Below the pieces are notes generated by a model. That model was not told the DNA's origin. It ran no database searches and worked only from the letters and a program-made list of their open reading frames with translations. The position numbers were made by a program, and so were the translations under genes. From contig NZ_JASHKA010000009.1 of NCBI RefSeq assembly GCF_030732845.1, forward strand, positions 186,001-250,000: DNA of 64,000 nt. The letters run 5' to 3'. This document shows positions 23,088 through 31,977 of this stretch, in pieces. The first letter of the stretch is position 1, and each line of letters opens with the position of its first letter. This stretch comes from Roseibium sp. MMSF_3544 (GTDB taxonomy: Bacteria > Pseudomonadota > Alphaproteobacteria > Rhizobiales > Stappiaceae).

Positions 23088-25676
23088 TTGAGCCCGAATG
23101 ACAGCAACAATGATCCCGAGCGGCTGACAAATCCGGATCAGACCGGCTGGAGGCAATTTATCCAGTCGCGGCTCGATACGCTTGTACGTCAAAGCAGACT
23201 TGCCCTGTTCGTGGAACGCTTCTGGCGCGCGCTGTTGCCAGTCCTTGTTGTCATCGGCATTTTCGTCGGCCTGTCCTGGCTCGGCCTGTGGCTCGTTCTG
23301 CCCGCTTTCGCCGGACCGATCGGCGTTATTCTATTTGTTGCAGCGGTTGCCTGGTCGGCCAAGGGGTTGCTGCATCTGAGATGGCCCTCCCGTGACGACG
23401 CCCTGCACCGTGTCGAAGCGTCCTCCGGATACAAGCACCGTCCCCTGACAACGCTCGAAGACGAGCTCTCGGTCGGGGCCAACGATCCGGCCACCCAGGC
23501 GATCTGGGCCGTTCACCAGCGACGGACAGCAGAGGCAGTTGCGTCGATCCGCTCCAAGGCGCCGGATCCGCAAGCCTATCGCCGCGACCCTTGGGCACTT
23601 CGTGTTCTTGCGGTCAGCTTGCTGGTCATCGGCTTTACGACGGCCAGCGGCGATCATTTCGGGCGGTTGACCTCAGCCTTCCAGAACCCGTTCAAGACGG
23701 TTGAGCCACCCAGCCGCCTGGACGCCTGGGTAACGCCTCCGATCTATACCAGCGAACCACCGATCTATTTGACCGGTGAAAGCGCGCAGCTGCGCGAACC
23801 CGGTGCTCCGGTCTCCGTGCCCGAGGGCTCGATCCTGGTGGTGAGGTCACAAGGCGCGCGCGACCTGCAAATGACCTTTGCCGGACCGGACGATGCGGAA
23901 CCGCAGCTCATTGAAGCGGAAGAAACTTTAGAATCAACGGATGCGCAGGTTGCCAAGCTGCTGCCGGTCGAAAGAAAGCTCAAGCTGGAGAACACCGGCG
24001 TCGTCGAGCTTTCCAGCGGTGAGGAGGAGCCTTTCCTGAGCTTCGTGTTCGCCGTCAGACCCGACGACACGCCGGAAATTCGCCTGGTGGATGACCCGGA
24101 GGAACAGCTCAGCGGTGCCTTGAAGTTCTCTTATCTCGTCAATGACGACTATGGCGTCGTTGCTGCGGAAGCACGGATCACACCGCTTCCCAATCCGGAA
24201 CATCAGGACCGCGTGCCGCGCCCGCTGGTTGAAGCGCCGCAATTCCCGCTGTCTCTACCGCCGCGCACGGGAACGGCGAAGACCGCAGAAACGATCCGTG
24301 ACCTGACCTCGCATCCCTGGGCCGGTTCCGAAATCGACCTGACGCTGCTGGCCCGTGACCAGGCCGGCCAGGAGGGCTTCTCTCCCGCTTATCGGATCAC
24401 GCTGCCGCAGCGCCGTTTCGGAAAACCTTTGGCGAGGGCGATTGTCGAGCAGCGCAGGAACCTGGCACTGGATGCGCAGAACCATGCGCAGATCATCACC
24501 GCAATGGACGCGCTGATGCTTGCGCCGGAGCTGTTCGATTTCAAGGCGCGAGACTATCTCGGCATGCGATTTGCCTACGGTGAGCTCGTCAATGCCCAGA
24601 CGGATGACGACCTCAAGGCGATGCTTCCGCTGCTTTGGGACCTGGCGCTTTCCATCGAGGATGGCGATCTGTCTGCGGCCGAACGCAAGCTCAGGGAAGC
24701 ACAGGAAGCACTGCGCAAGGCACTTGAAGAGGGCGCGAGCGACGAAGAAATCGCCAAGCTCACACAGCAACTTCGTGAAGCGCTGAACGAATATATGCAG
24801 GCGCTTGCCGAGCAGATGCGCCAGAACCCTCAGGCCATGCAGCCGTTCGACGGCAATCAGCAGACGTTGAACCAGCAAGACCTGAGCGAGATGCTGGACC
24901 GGATCGAGGAACTGGCGCGGACCGGCTCGCGGGATGCTGCCCGTGAACTTCTGGCGCAAATGCAGCAGATGCTGGAGAACCTGCAGGCCGGGCGCCCGCA
25001 GATGATGCCGCAAGGCATGAACAGCGAGATGATGGAGATGCTCAATCAGCTCGGTGAGATGATCCAGCGTCAGCAGCAGCTGATGGACGAGACCCACCAG
25101 TTCAACCAGGACCAGCAGCGCCAGCGTGGCAACCAGCAACAACAGCAGGGCCAGCAGCAACAGGGTCAAGGTCAGCAGCAGATGACCCAGGAGCAGCTGG
25201 AACAGATGCTGCAGCAATTGCAGCAGGGTCAGGGCAATCTGGCGCAGCAGCTGCAGGAACTCATGGAACAGCTTGGTCAGAACGGCATGGGCCAGAATGA
25301 AGCGCTTGGGCAGGCAGGCGAGTCCATGGGAGATGCCCAGGAATCCCTTGGCGAAGGCCAGGGCCAGCAGGCCTTGGGTCAGCAGGGTGATGCGCTTGAC
25401 GCGCTTCGTCGTGGTGCCCAGAGCATGACCGAGCAGATGATGGGTCAGGGCGAAGGAACCGGAAACCCGAACGGACCATCCCCGCTGGACGAAGACCCGC
25501 TGGGACGTCCGCGACGCACGGAAGGACCGGATTTCAACAACCGGGTGCAAATCCCCGACGAAATCGATGTCCAGCGAGCCCGCCGGATCCTCGAAGAGCT
25601 GCGCCGCCGCTTCTCCGACCCGTCCCGGCCGCAACTGGAACTCGACTATCTGGAGCGTCTCCTGAAGCGGTATTGA
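23088..25676 (+). CDS. TIGR02302 (DUF4175) family large membrane protein
   Basis: 862 residues from the TTG at 23088, preceded by GGAGG at five bases; an ATG at 23043 is less well placed. Two N-terminal transmembrane helices (roughly 45-85) are followed by a periplasmic-type beta region and a long helical region (about 460-650). A Gln-rich tract around 670-740 contains QQQQ and QGQ repeats; the C-terminus reads RARRILEELRRRFSDPSRPQLELDYLERLLKRY, a conserved end of this alphaproteobacterial family. No enzymatic motif is visible and the family's role is unknown to me. It often follows lysA in Rhizobiales. Confidence 0.88.
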   Translation: MSPNDSNNDPERLTNPDQTGWRQFIQSRLDTLVRQSRLALFVERFWRALLPVLVVIGIFVGLSWLGLWLVLPAFAGPIGVILFVAAVAWSAKGLLHLRWPSRDDALHRVEASSGYKHRPLTTLEDELSVGANDPATQAIWAVHQRRTAEAVASIRSKAPDPQAYRRDPWALRVLAVSLLVIGFTTASGDHFGRLTSAFQNPFKTVEPPSRLDAWVTPPIYTSEPPIYLTGESAQLREPGAPVSVPEGSILVVRSQGARDLQMTFAGPDDAEPQLIEAEETLESTDAQVAKLLPVERKLKLENTGVVELSSGEEEPFLSFVFAVRPDDTPEIRLVDDPEEQLSGALKFSYLVNDDYGVVAAEARITPLPNPEHQDRVPRPLVEAPQFPLSLPPRTGTAKTAETIRDLTSHPWAGSEIDLTLLARDQAGQEGFSPAYRITLPQRRFGKPLARAIVEQRRNLALDAQNHAQIITAMDALMLAPELFDFKARDYLGMRFAYGELVNAQTDDDLKAMLPLLWDLALSIEDGDLSAAERKLREAQEALRKALEEGASDEEIAKLTQQLREALNEYMQALAEQMRQNPQAMQPFDGNQQTLNQQDLSEMLDRIEELARTGSRDAARELLAQMQQMLENLQAGRPQMMPQGMNSEMMEMLNQLGEMIQRQQQLMDETHQFNQDQQRQRGNQQQQQGQQQQGQGQQQMTQEQLEQMLQQLQQGQGNLAQQLQELMEQLGQNGMGQNEALGQAGESMGDAQESLGEGQGQQALGQQGDALDALRRGAQSMTEQMMGQGEGTGNPNGPSPLDEDPLGRPRRTEGPDFNNRVQIPDEIDVQRARRILEELRRRFSDPSRPQLELDYLERLLKRY

Positions 25677-25702
25677 GTTCGGCTGTCGGTGATTGCTGCC
25701 CG

Positions 25703-25741
25703 TTCTTCGAGACGGACCTTGCGATCCTCCTCAGGATGAGG
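25703..25741 (-). repeat. Short intergenic palindromic repeat, copy 4 (inverted)
   Basis: Reverse copy, slightly degenerate at its outer arm (TTCTTCGAGACGG instead of TCCTTCGAGACGG), ending CTCCTCAGGATGAGG. It pairs with the forward copy 46 bases downstream. Confidence 0.75.
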
Positions 25742-25787
25742 ATTTAGCACACTGAGAAGTCGCTAAAATCAGTAGCCACAATAACCA

Positions 25788-25832
25788 CTTCATCCTGAGG
25801 AGTGCGCGGAAGCGCGCGTCTCGAAGGATGGG
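25788..25832 (+). repeat. Short intergenic palindromic repeat, copy 5 (forward)
   Basis: Forward copy: CTTCATCCTGAGGAG, a GC-rich centre with GCGCG runs, then GTCTCGAAGGATGGG. It is arranged as an inverted pair with copy 4, like copies 2 and 3. Confidence 0.8.
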
Positions 25833-26019
25833 CGTGTAGCGTCAGCAAACTGCACTGACCCAACGCCCCGCGACCGTGGTTGATCCAATGTCAATTGGGA
25901 ATAGTCTCAACTACTTCACGGATCGCGAAAGCCTTAAGATCTAACGGATATCGACGCTCAGGACGCCAGACACGAATTCGGCGCAGAGCGTAACGAGTCG
26001 CGACAGTTGGAGGAGCATC

Positions 26020-27930
26020 GTGAAATCGACCCGAAGCATCCGGCTTGGCCTTTTGGCGTGTCTGTTCGCGTCTCAGGCGCTGGCACAGGAGGTCGCCGAT
26101 CGCATTTGGCTCGGCGGTCCCATTCACACGATGAATGATGCGGCCATGACGGTGGAAGCCGTTGCCGAGAAAGACGGGCGCATTCTCTTTGTTGGTTCCG
26201 CAGATGTCGTCATGGAGCACAAAGGCGATACCACCGAGCTTGTCGATCTCGATGGACGGGCCATGGTTCCGGGGTTCATCGACTCCCACGGACATGTCGT
26301 CATGGGCGGCATTCAGGCACTGTCGGCGAACCTGCTGGCGCCTCCCGATGGAACGGTTCAGGATATTGCCAGTCTGGTTGTTCAGCTTAAGGAGTGGGCC
26401 AGCAACAACAGGTCGACGGTCGAAGCGGTGAACTTGATCGTGGGTTTTGGATATGATCCGGCTCAACTTGCAGAACAGCGGCACCCGACCCGGGAAGACC
26501 TGGATGCAGTTTCGACGGACTTTCCTGTCTATATCGTGCATCAGTCAGGCCACATCGGCGTCACGAACACCAAGGGCCTTGAGGTTCTGGAGCTGAACGC
26601 GGCTTCCGAAGATGTTCCTGGTGGTGTGATCCGGCGCGGTCCGGGAGGCGATCCGGACGGTGTCCTTGAAGGCAACGTCCACTTCAGTGCTCTTGGCAAC
26701 CTTTTCGGTTCGCTTGGGCAGGCTGGCTTCCTCGAACTTGGCCGGGCGGGCACGAAGCTTTGGGCCAGCTATGGATTCACGACCGCGCAGGAAGGGCGTG
26801 CTGTTCCGCTTGTTGTCGATGTCCTCAACGAGCTTGCCGAGTTGCAAGAACTCGAGATTGATGTGGCAGTCTATCCGGACGTCATGGTCGATCGTGATTT
26901 CGTGGCCGCCAACCAATCACGTGACTACGTCAACAGGGTCAGGATTGCAGGTGGGAAACTCACCCTTGACGGTTCGCCGCAAGGTTTCACGGCACTCAGA
27001 GACCGGCCCTATTACGATCCTGTTGGCGAGTATCCTCCCGGCTACACCGGAATTGCCTACGAAACCATGGAAACGGTAATCGACATGGTGGACTGGGCCT
27101 TTGAGAACAATGTCCAACTCCTTTCACACGCAAACGGCGAAGGAGCGTCAGACCGGTTAATCGCTGCCGTCGAAGCGGCGACGAAAAAGCACGGTGACGC
27201 CGATCGTCGGCCGGTTCTCATCCACGGCCAGTTCCTGCGCGAGGATCAGGTGGATTCCTACAAGAGACTGGGTGTCTTTCCGTCGCTTTTCCCGATGCAC
27301 ACCTTCTACTGGGGCGATTGGCACCGCGACCACACGGTCGGTCCCGCACGCGCCGACAATATTTCTCCGACCGGATGGATGGTGCAGCGGGGTATGAAAT
27401 TCGGCAGCCACCATGATGCACCGGTTGCCTTCCCGGATTCCATGCGTGTCCTTGATGCGACCGTGACCCGTCGCTCCCGCAGCGGCGACATTATCGGGCC
27501 CGCACAGCGAGTCGATGTGATCACGGCACTTAAGTCGATGACCCTCTGGTCCGCCTATCAACACTTCGAGGAAGACGAGAAAGGATCCATCGAGACCGGC
27601 AAACTTGCCGACTTTGTGATCCTGTCCAGCGATCCCCTGGCAATCGACCCGGAGGACCTTGAAACCCTTCGGGTGGCCGAGACAATCAAAGAAGGCAAGA
27701 CGATTTACCGGCGAAATGCCGACCGGGGAAATAGGATCGAGCCGGGCAGCCCCGCCGAGAAAGCCTTTGCAGGGGCTATCAAGGGGATGGTTGCGCAGCA
27801 TGAACTCGCCTCCCTGCCAGCTGCGCTGCAAGACAACTTCATCGTTCGCACCGGGTTGATGACAGGTCGCCATGACGCTGCGTGCGTGCCGAGTGCTCTG
27901 ATGTCGATCCTTTTGGGAGTGAAGGGTTAG
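26020..27930 (+). CDS. Exported YtcJ-like amidohydrolase (Amidohydro_3 family)
   Basis: 636 residues from GTG at 26020, preceded by GGAGGAGC. Signal peptide: basic start, hydrophobic LGLLACLFASQ, cleavage after ALAQ at about 22-23. VADRIWLGGPIHTMNDAAM is the usual N-terminal beta domain. Metal-site histidines occur in FIDSHGHVVMGG; VHQSGHIGV, LLSHANGEGA and SHHDAPVAFPD are further family segments. The C-terminus KGSIETGKLADFVILSSDP is typical of amidohydrolases, followed by an extension with VIRTGL-like and late cysteine-containing sequence. Substrate unknown; it would act in the periplasm. Confidence 0.88.
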   Translation: MKSTRSIRLGLLACLFASQALAQEVADRIWLGGPIHTMNDAAMTVEAVAEKDGRILFVGSADVVMEHKGDTTELVDLDGRAMVPGFIDSHGHVVMGGIQALSANLLAPPDGTVQDIASLVVQLKEWASNNRSTVEAVNLIVGFGYDPAQLAEQRHPTREDLDAVSTDFPVYIVHQSGHIGVTNTKGLEVLELNAASEDVPGGVIRRGPGGDPDGVLEGNVHFSALGNLFGSLGQAGFLELGRAGTKLWASYGFTTAQEGRAVPLVVDVLNELAELQELEIDVAVYPDVMVDRDFVAANQSRDYVNRVRIAGGKLTLDGSPQGFTALRDRPYYDPVGEYPPGYTGIAYETMETVIDMVDWAFENNVQLLSHANGEGASDRLIAAVEAATKKHGDADRRPVLIHGQFLREDQVDSYKRLGVFPSLFPMHTFYWGDWHRDHTVGPARADNISPTGWMVQRGMKFGSHHDAPVAFPDSMRVLDATVTRRSRSGDIIGPAQRVDVITALKSMTLWSAYQHFEEDEKGSIETGKLADFVILSSDPLAIDPEDLETLRVAETIKEGKTIYRRNADRGNRIEPGSPAEKAFAGAIKGMVAQHELASLPAALQDNFIVRTGLMTGRHDAACVPSALMSILLGVKG

Positions 27931-28004
27931 GCTGCGGCTTCATGTGCTTGGAACGCAAGCACGTCGCCTGGACTGGATCTTATTGATCCGATAGCGGCAA
28001 TCAA

Positions 28005-28400
28005 TCACGCGTAGCGGCGCGTGTCCTGCGGCAGTTCGCCGGCGATGGCATCGCGCACGGCCTTGCGGATGTCGGCCAGGGAGAATGGCTTGGTAATGAT
28101 ATCGTGAACCAAAGTGTCCAGACCGTTAGCGCGTTCACGCTGATCGGCGAAGCCTGTCATCAACAGAATCGGCATGTCGGGAAAGTCGCGTGCAGCGTGG
28201 AGGGCAAGCGCGATACCGTCCATGACCGGCATCTTGATATCGGAAACGAGGAGATCGAATTCGCCCTTTTCGTGGGCCAGCACTTCAACGGCCTCACCGC
28301 CGTCCTCGGCAACGTTTACCGAATGCCCGTCAAGTTCCAGCGCGCGCTTTACAAAGCTGCGAACCGCTTCATCGTCTTCCGTGAGAAGAATGCGAGCCAT
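28005..28400 (-). CDS. cpdR: CpdR-type single-domain response regulator
   Basis: 131 residues, receiver domain only. Acidic residues D9/D10 and phospho-acceptor D54 (LLVSDIKMPVMDGIALAL) are present, as is the conserved lysine in ITKPFSLADIR. The segments ARILLTEDDEAVRSFVKRALELDGH and HDIITKPF closely resemble Caulobacter CpdR. Unphosphorylated CpdR primes ClpXP to degrade cell-cycle proteins in that organism. ATG at 28400 (AGGAGA six to seven bases upstream) is preferred over a GTG two codons earlier. It is the last gene of a tight three-gene operon with hpt and the zinc-ribbon gene, whose promoter region holds a CtrA box. Confidence 0.9.
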   Translation of the reverse strand: MARILLTEDDEAVRSFVKRALELDGHSVNVAEDGGEAVEVLAHEKGEFDLLVSDIKMPVMDGIALALHAARDFPDMPILLMTGFADQRERANGLDTLVHDIITKPFSLADIRKAVRDAIAGELPQDTRRYA

Positions 28401-28402
28401 GC

Positions 28403-28969
28403 TCACTCTCCTGTCTTGCCGTCAGTCGCCGCCTCATCAGATGAAGCAACGACGTATCCAATAAAGGGCAACTGCCGCCACGCGTGGCCCATATCCATAC
28501 CGTATCCGACGACAAACTTATCAGGACAGGCAAACCCGACATAATCGGCAGATATGGCAGCTTTGCGGCGCTCCGGTTTATCCAGAAGCGCTGCAATCTT
28601 TACGGACCGGGCGCCGCGTCCGATCAACCGCTCGCGCGCGAATGCCAGTGTGCGCCCGGACTCCAGAATATCATCCACTAAAATGATATCGCGGTTGTTA
28701 ACGTCACTTTCAACATCGCGCAAAATCCGGATGTTGTCCGATCCCTCGGTGCCTGCCCCGTAGGAAGACAGGTGAATGAACTCCATTTCCGGCTCCAGAC
28801 CGGCCCGGTGCATGGCACGGACGAGATCGGCCGCGAAAATGAAACTGCCTTTCAGAACGGCCACGACAAGAAGGTTTTGCGGTTTTCCTTCCGCAATTTC
28901 TTCTGCCAGGGCCGCGACACGAACGGCGATTGTGTTTTCGTCGAAAAGGGTTCGAATATTGGCTGTCAT
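28403..28969 (-). CDS. hpt: Hypoxanthine phosphoribosyltransferase
   Basis: 188 residues from ATG 28969. The PRPP-binding loop IILVDDILESGRTLAFARE is the type I phosphoribosyltransferase signature, and VAVLKGSFIFAADLVRAM, EFIHLSSYGAGTEGS and ADYVGFACPDKFVVGYGMD are all HPRT features. It salvages hypoxanthine (and guanine) to IMP/GMP with PRPP. It starts at or within a few bases of the stop of the zinc-ribbon gene and ends two bases before the cpdR ATG, indicating translational coupling in one operon. Confidence 0.95.
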   Translation of the reverse strand: MTANIRTLFDENTIAVRVAALAEEIAEGKPQNLLVVAVLKGSFIFAADLVRAMHRAGLEPEMEFIHLSSYGAGTEGSDNIRILRDVESDVNNRDIILVDDILESGRTLAFARERLIGRGARSVKIAALLDKPERRKAAISADYVGFACPDKFVVGYGMDMGHAWRQLPFIGYVVASSDEAATDGKTGE

Positions 28970-28971
28970 GG

Positions 28972-29937
28972 TCACTCGAGTACTATCTGGCGTCTGCCAC
29001 GGTCAGTGAACCGGACCTGGATGTCCGATGCTTCCGCGGGCGGGTCCGCCAATATCGTTCTGAACCGCGTTTCATCCAGGCCGGTCAGGGCTCTCGTCCG
29101 GGGCTCTACTGTCCAGGCATAGACTTCCTGCATGTCCGAGTTTCGAAGCGACAGGCGAACGGCCGGAACCGAGTTTCCTTCTTCGAGCAGATTGCGGATC
29201 GATCCCTCGACCACAAGAACACTCTTGCCGCCCTCGATTTCCGTGAAAGTGCGCAGGTTCCGGAACTCAAGGCCGCGAAGGTTCACGTCAAATCCGATCG
29301 TCTGGAACAGGCTGGCCAGGTCGGGTGACTGCTTGACCATGCTGTCTCTCAGAAAGACGAAGCCGACGAGAGCAGCCGCAGCAACGGTGAAGATCAGCAT
29401 GCCGCCAAGACGGCGATAGTTGCGCCGTGAGAGCCAGTTCAGGACAGCGCCGATGTGATTGCGCCGGAACTTGTCGGGGTTGACGATAATTTTCGGCCGT
29501 TTGGCGTGGCTTTCGATATCGGCCTGATTGTCGTCGTCCTCGGGGCTCCCCTCGTCCTCATCGTCAGCAAGATCGGCGGCGAACCTGTCTTCATCAGTGC
29601 TGGCGCGCGATGTCGCGGGCGGTGGGGTGAAATCGGCGATGTCCTCGTCCGCGTCCGGAAGATCAGCGTCGCTGTCCGTTTCCTGCGAGGAGTCTGTGTC
29701 GTCCATGGCGTCTGCGGCCCAGTCGGCCTCATCCTTGGCAACGTCGCCGTCGTCGCTGGAAGCAACCTCTTCGGTGCTGCTTTCCATCGCCTTGAAATCG
29801 ACGGGATCGTCATCTTCCTTGGGCGAGACGAACCAGCGGTTTCCGCATTTGGCGCATTTCACACTGCGCCCTTCCGGGCCGAGGGCTTCCGCCTTGATTT
29901 CGTAGGACGTACTGCAGTCCGGACATGTGATCTTCAT
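28972..29937 (-). CDS. MJ0042-type zinc-ribbon transmembrane protein (DUF3426-like)
   Basis: 321 residues. The N-terminal zinc ribbon has C5xxC8 and C28xxC31 (MKITCPDCSTSYEI, VKCAKCGNRW). An Asp/Glu/Ser-rich linker follows (about 40-150), then one transmembrane helix at about 178-195 and a C-terminal domain with VEGSIRNLLEEGNSVPAVRLSLRNS. That domain matches the extracytoplasmic DUF3426-like part seen in alphaproteobacteria. Function is unknown. It is first gene of the operon with hpt and cpdR, divergent from ftsE. Confidence 0.88.
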   Translation of the reverse strand: MKITCPDCSTSYEIKAEALGPEGRSVKCAKCGNRWFVSPKEDDDPVDFKAMESSTEEVASSDDGDVAKDEADWAADAMDDTDSSQETDSDADLPDADEDIADFTPPPATSRASTDEDRFAADLADDEDEGSPEDDDNQADIESHAKRPKIIVNPDKFRRNHIGAVLNWLSRRNYRRLGGMLIFTVAAAALVGFVFLRDSMVKQSPDLASLFQTIGFDVNLRGLEFRNLRTFTEIEGGKSVLVVEGSIRNLLEEGNSVPAVRLSLRNSDMQEVYAWTVEPRTRALTGLDETRFRTILADPPAEASDIQVRFTDRGRRQIVLE

Positions 29938-30075
29938 CCGTGAAGACCTTTCGCCATGGCATGCTCAAGCGGTATTCTTTGATGACCGATCCGGTCGAAC
30001 GGCGGCACGAAATGTTGGACAAGTGCCGACAATTCCAGTGACGGGCTTACAGGTACCTAATGGACCTATATATGA

Positions 30076-30091
30076 TTAATGCACCGTTAAC
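30076..30091 (+). promoter_or_regulatory. Perfect CtrA box in the ftsE / cpdR-operon divergent promoter
   Basis: TTAA TGCACCG TTAAC matches the full CtrA consensus TTAA-N7-TTAAC. A good alphaproteobacterial -10 element, GCTATAGC (30098-30105; consensus GCTANAWC), lies downstream on the plus strand, placing the box across the -35 position of an ftsE promoter. The start codons are about 43 bases (ftsE) and 140 bases (zinc-ribbon gene) away. Confidence 0.75.
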
Positions 30092-30132
30092 GGCCTGGCT
30101 ATAGCGTCGGTCCATCAACAGGAGACAATTTC

Positions 30133-30792
30133 GTGATCCGCTTTGAGAATGTCGGATTGAGATACGGCATGGGACCGGAGATCCTGCAGGACCTGACCTT
30201 TCAGATCGAACCGCAGTCTTTCCAGTTCCTGACCGGACCGTCAGGCGCGGGCAAAACCAGCCTGATCAGGCTCCTGTTCATGTCCCTTCGTCCAACGCGC
30301 GGTCTCATCAAGGTGTTCAATCGCGATCTGAGCGTGATTGAAAAGCAGGAACTGCCCAAGCTGAGGCGCAAGATCGGCGTCGTCTTTCAGGACTTCCGTT
30401 TGCTGGATCACCTGACGACTTATGAAAATGTGGCTCTGCCCCTGCGCGTGGTTGGCAAAAACGAGTCGGACTATCGCTCCGACGTAATCGATCTCCTCAA
30501 ATGGGTCGGCCTTGGGGACAGGATGCATGTTCTGCCGCCGGTTCTGTCAGGTGGTGAGAAACAGCGTGCGGCAATCGCCCGGGCGCTGATCACGCGGCCT
30601 GAAGTGCTTCTGGCCGACGAGCCGACGGGAAACGTCGATCCGCCACTCGCCCGCCGTCTGTTGCGTCTTTTCATAGAATTGAACAAACTCGGCACTTCCG
30701 TTGTGATTGCGACGCACGATATTGCCTTGCTGGAACAGGTGGATGCCCGGCGCATGGTGCTGGCGGAAGGACGTCTCTCGATTTTTGACTAA
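30133..30792 (+). CDS. ftsE: Cell division ATP-binding protein FtsE
   Basis: 219 residues, ABC ATPase. Walker A GPSGAGKTS, Q-loop VFQDFRLLDHLT, signature LSGGEKQRAAIARAL, Walker B VLLADEPTGNVD and H-loop IATHD are all intact. FIRFENVGLRYG-like start from GTG at 30133 with AGGAGA upstream. FtsE with FtsX forms the division-site complex that activates peptidoglycan hydrolases. It has a perfect CtrA box about 43 bases upstream and is followed by ftsX. Confidence 0.97.
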   Translation: MIRFENVGLRYGMGPEILQDLTFQIEPQSFQFLTGPSGAGKTSLIRLLFMSLRPTRGLIKVFNRDLSVIEKQELPKLRRKIGVVFQDFRLLDHLTTYENVALPLRVVGKNESDYRSDVIDLLKWVGLGDRMHVLPPVLSGGEKQRAAIARALITRPEVLLADEPTGNVDPPLARRLLRLFIELNKLGTSVVIATHDIALLEQVDARRMVLAEGRLSIFD

Positions 30793-30884
30793 GACCCTGA
30801 CTCTCGAAGACGGACGAAACAAAACAAAGACGGTTTCATTTGCAGGACCGCACCCTAAGCGACAGGCATACGACCAGGCAACAC

Positions 30885-31925
30885 ATGGCCCAGACCGACA
30901 ACAACGACAAGAATCAGGCGCCAGCCGTTGATATCGGGAGGCCGAAACGACCGCTGCGCGGGAAACGGCCCAGGAAAAAACCTGCGCCGAAAACAAAGAA
31001 ACAAGAGCAGGGCGACGACGCGAAGCTTCGTCCCGCCGCCGCAATCGTACCGCCGCAATCCGTCGCCGGACGGGCCCTTACCCTCGTCGTTGCCATCATG
31101 AGTTTCCTGGCGTGTCTGACCGTCGGTGCCGTTTCCATCGTCTGGGATGCTGCCGATGCCTGGCAGAATGACCTGGTCAGGGAAATCACCATCCAGATTC
31201 GCCCGACCGAAGGGGTCGACATGCTGCGGGAGATCGACAAGGCCGTTGCGCTCGCGCAGGAATTTCCCGGCATAGCCTCCGTGCGGGCGATGTCGGACGC
31301 GGAGACGAAGGCCCTTCTGGAACCGTGGCTTGGTGAAGGCCTTCAACTCGATGGCCTGCCGGTGCCAAGGCTTATCCAGATCACGGTCGGTGACCCCGCC
31401 GTCCTTAATCTGGCCCAGCTCAGGAACTCCGTTTCACAGCAAGTGACCGGAGCAAGTGTGGATGACCATTCGATTTGGACGTCGCGTCTGTCTGCCATGG
31501 CTGGAGCTGTGGTGGCCGGTGGCTTTGCCATCATGGTCCTGGTGCTCGGATCGATGGTACTCAGCGTTGTTTTTGCGACCCAGTCTGCCATGGCGGGCAA
31601 CAAGGACGTGGTGTCGGTGCTTCATTTTGTCGGCGCGGAAGACAGTTTCATCGCCCGGGAATTTCAACGGCATTTTCTGCTTCTGGGCCTGAAGGGGGGT
31701 GTTTCCGGCGGTGTCGCGGCGATCCTGTGCTTTGTTCTGGTGGATTTGCTGACGCGTCAGGGATCGGGGCAGGCAAGTTCGGACCAGCTTTCCGCGCTCT
31801 TCGGCACGATGTCCGTCAGTTTGCCTGGATACTTCGGCGTCTTTGCAGTTGTGTTTCTGGTTGCAATCCTCACCGCATTGACATCCGGGCTTGCAGTCAA
31901 GGCTCATTTGGCAAAGGTGGATTGA
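30885..31925 (+). CDS. ftsX: Cell division protein FtsX
   Basis: About 346 residues. A basic cytoplasmic tail (RPKRPLRGKRPRKKPAPKTK) is followed by a first transmembrane helix (about 65-88), an extracytoplasmic domain and three C-terminal helices, the FtsX topology. FPGIASVRAMSDAETKALLEPWLG is typical of the extracytoplasmic domain. The ATG at 30885 is preferred; a TTG 15 codons upstream is possible and neither has a strong site. It lies 92 bases after ftsE. Confidence 0.92.
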   Translation: MAQTDNNDKNQAPAVDIGRPKRPLRGKRPRKKPAPKTKKQEQGDDAKLRPAAAIVPPQSVAGRALTLVVAIMSFLACLTVGAVSIVWDAADAWQNDLVREITIQIRPTEGVDMLREIDKAVALAQEFPGIASVRAMSDAETKALLEPWLGEGLQLDGLPVPRLIQITVGDPAVLNLAQLRNSVSQQVTGASVDDHSIWTSRLSAMAGAVVAGGFAIMVLVLGSMVLSVVFATQSAMAGNKDVVSVLHFVGAEDSFIAREFQRHFLLLGLKGGVSGGVAAILCFVLVDLLTRQGSGQASSDQLSALFGTMSVSLPGYFGVFAVVFLVAILTALTSGLAVKAHLAKVD

Positions 31926-31977
31926 TTTTAATGTAGAATGCCGTGAAATCGGCCGAATCACCTATCACATTCGCACC

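Larger units (their letters stand above)
25677..26019. other. Intergenic spacer with inverted pair of palindromic repeats
   Basis: 343 bases between the TIGR02302 gene and the amidohydrolase. It contains two copies of the palindromic element in opposite orientation (25703-25741 and 25788-25832) and otherwise no gene, RNA or clear terminator that I can see. Confidence 0.6.

Noticed and set aside
25060..25260. CAG-rich repeat tract as a mobile or satellite repeat
   Set aside because: It is the Gln-rich coding part of the TIGR02302 protein in an uninterrupted frame.
27980..28005. TTGAT...ATCAA as an FNR/FixK anaerobox
   Set aside because: The half-sites are 11 bases apart instead of four, and the sequence lies between two gene ends, not at a promoter.
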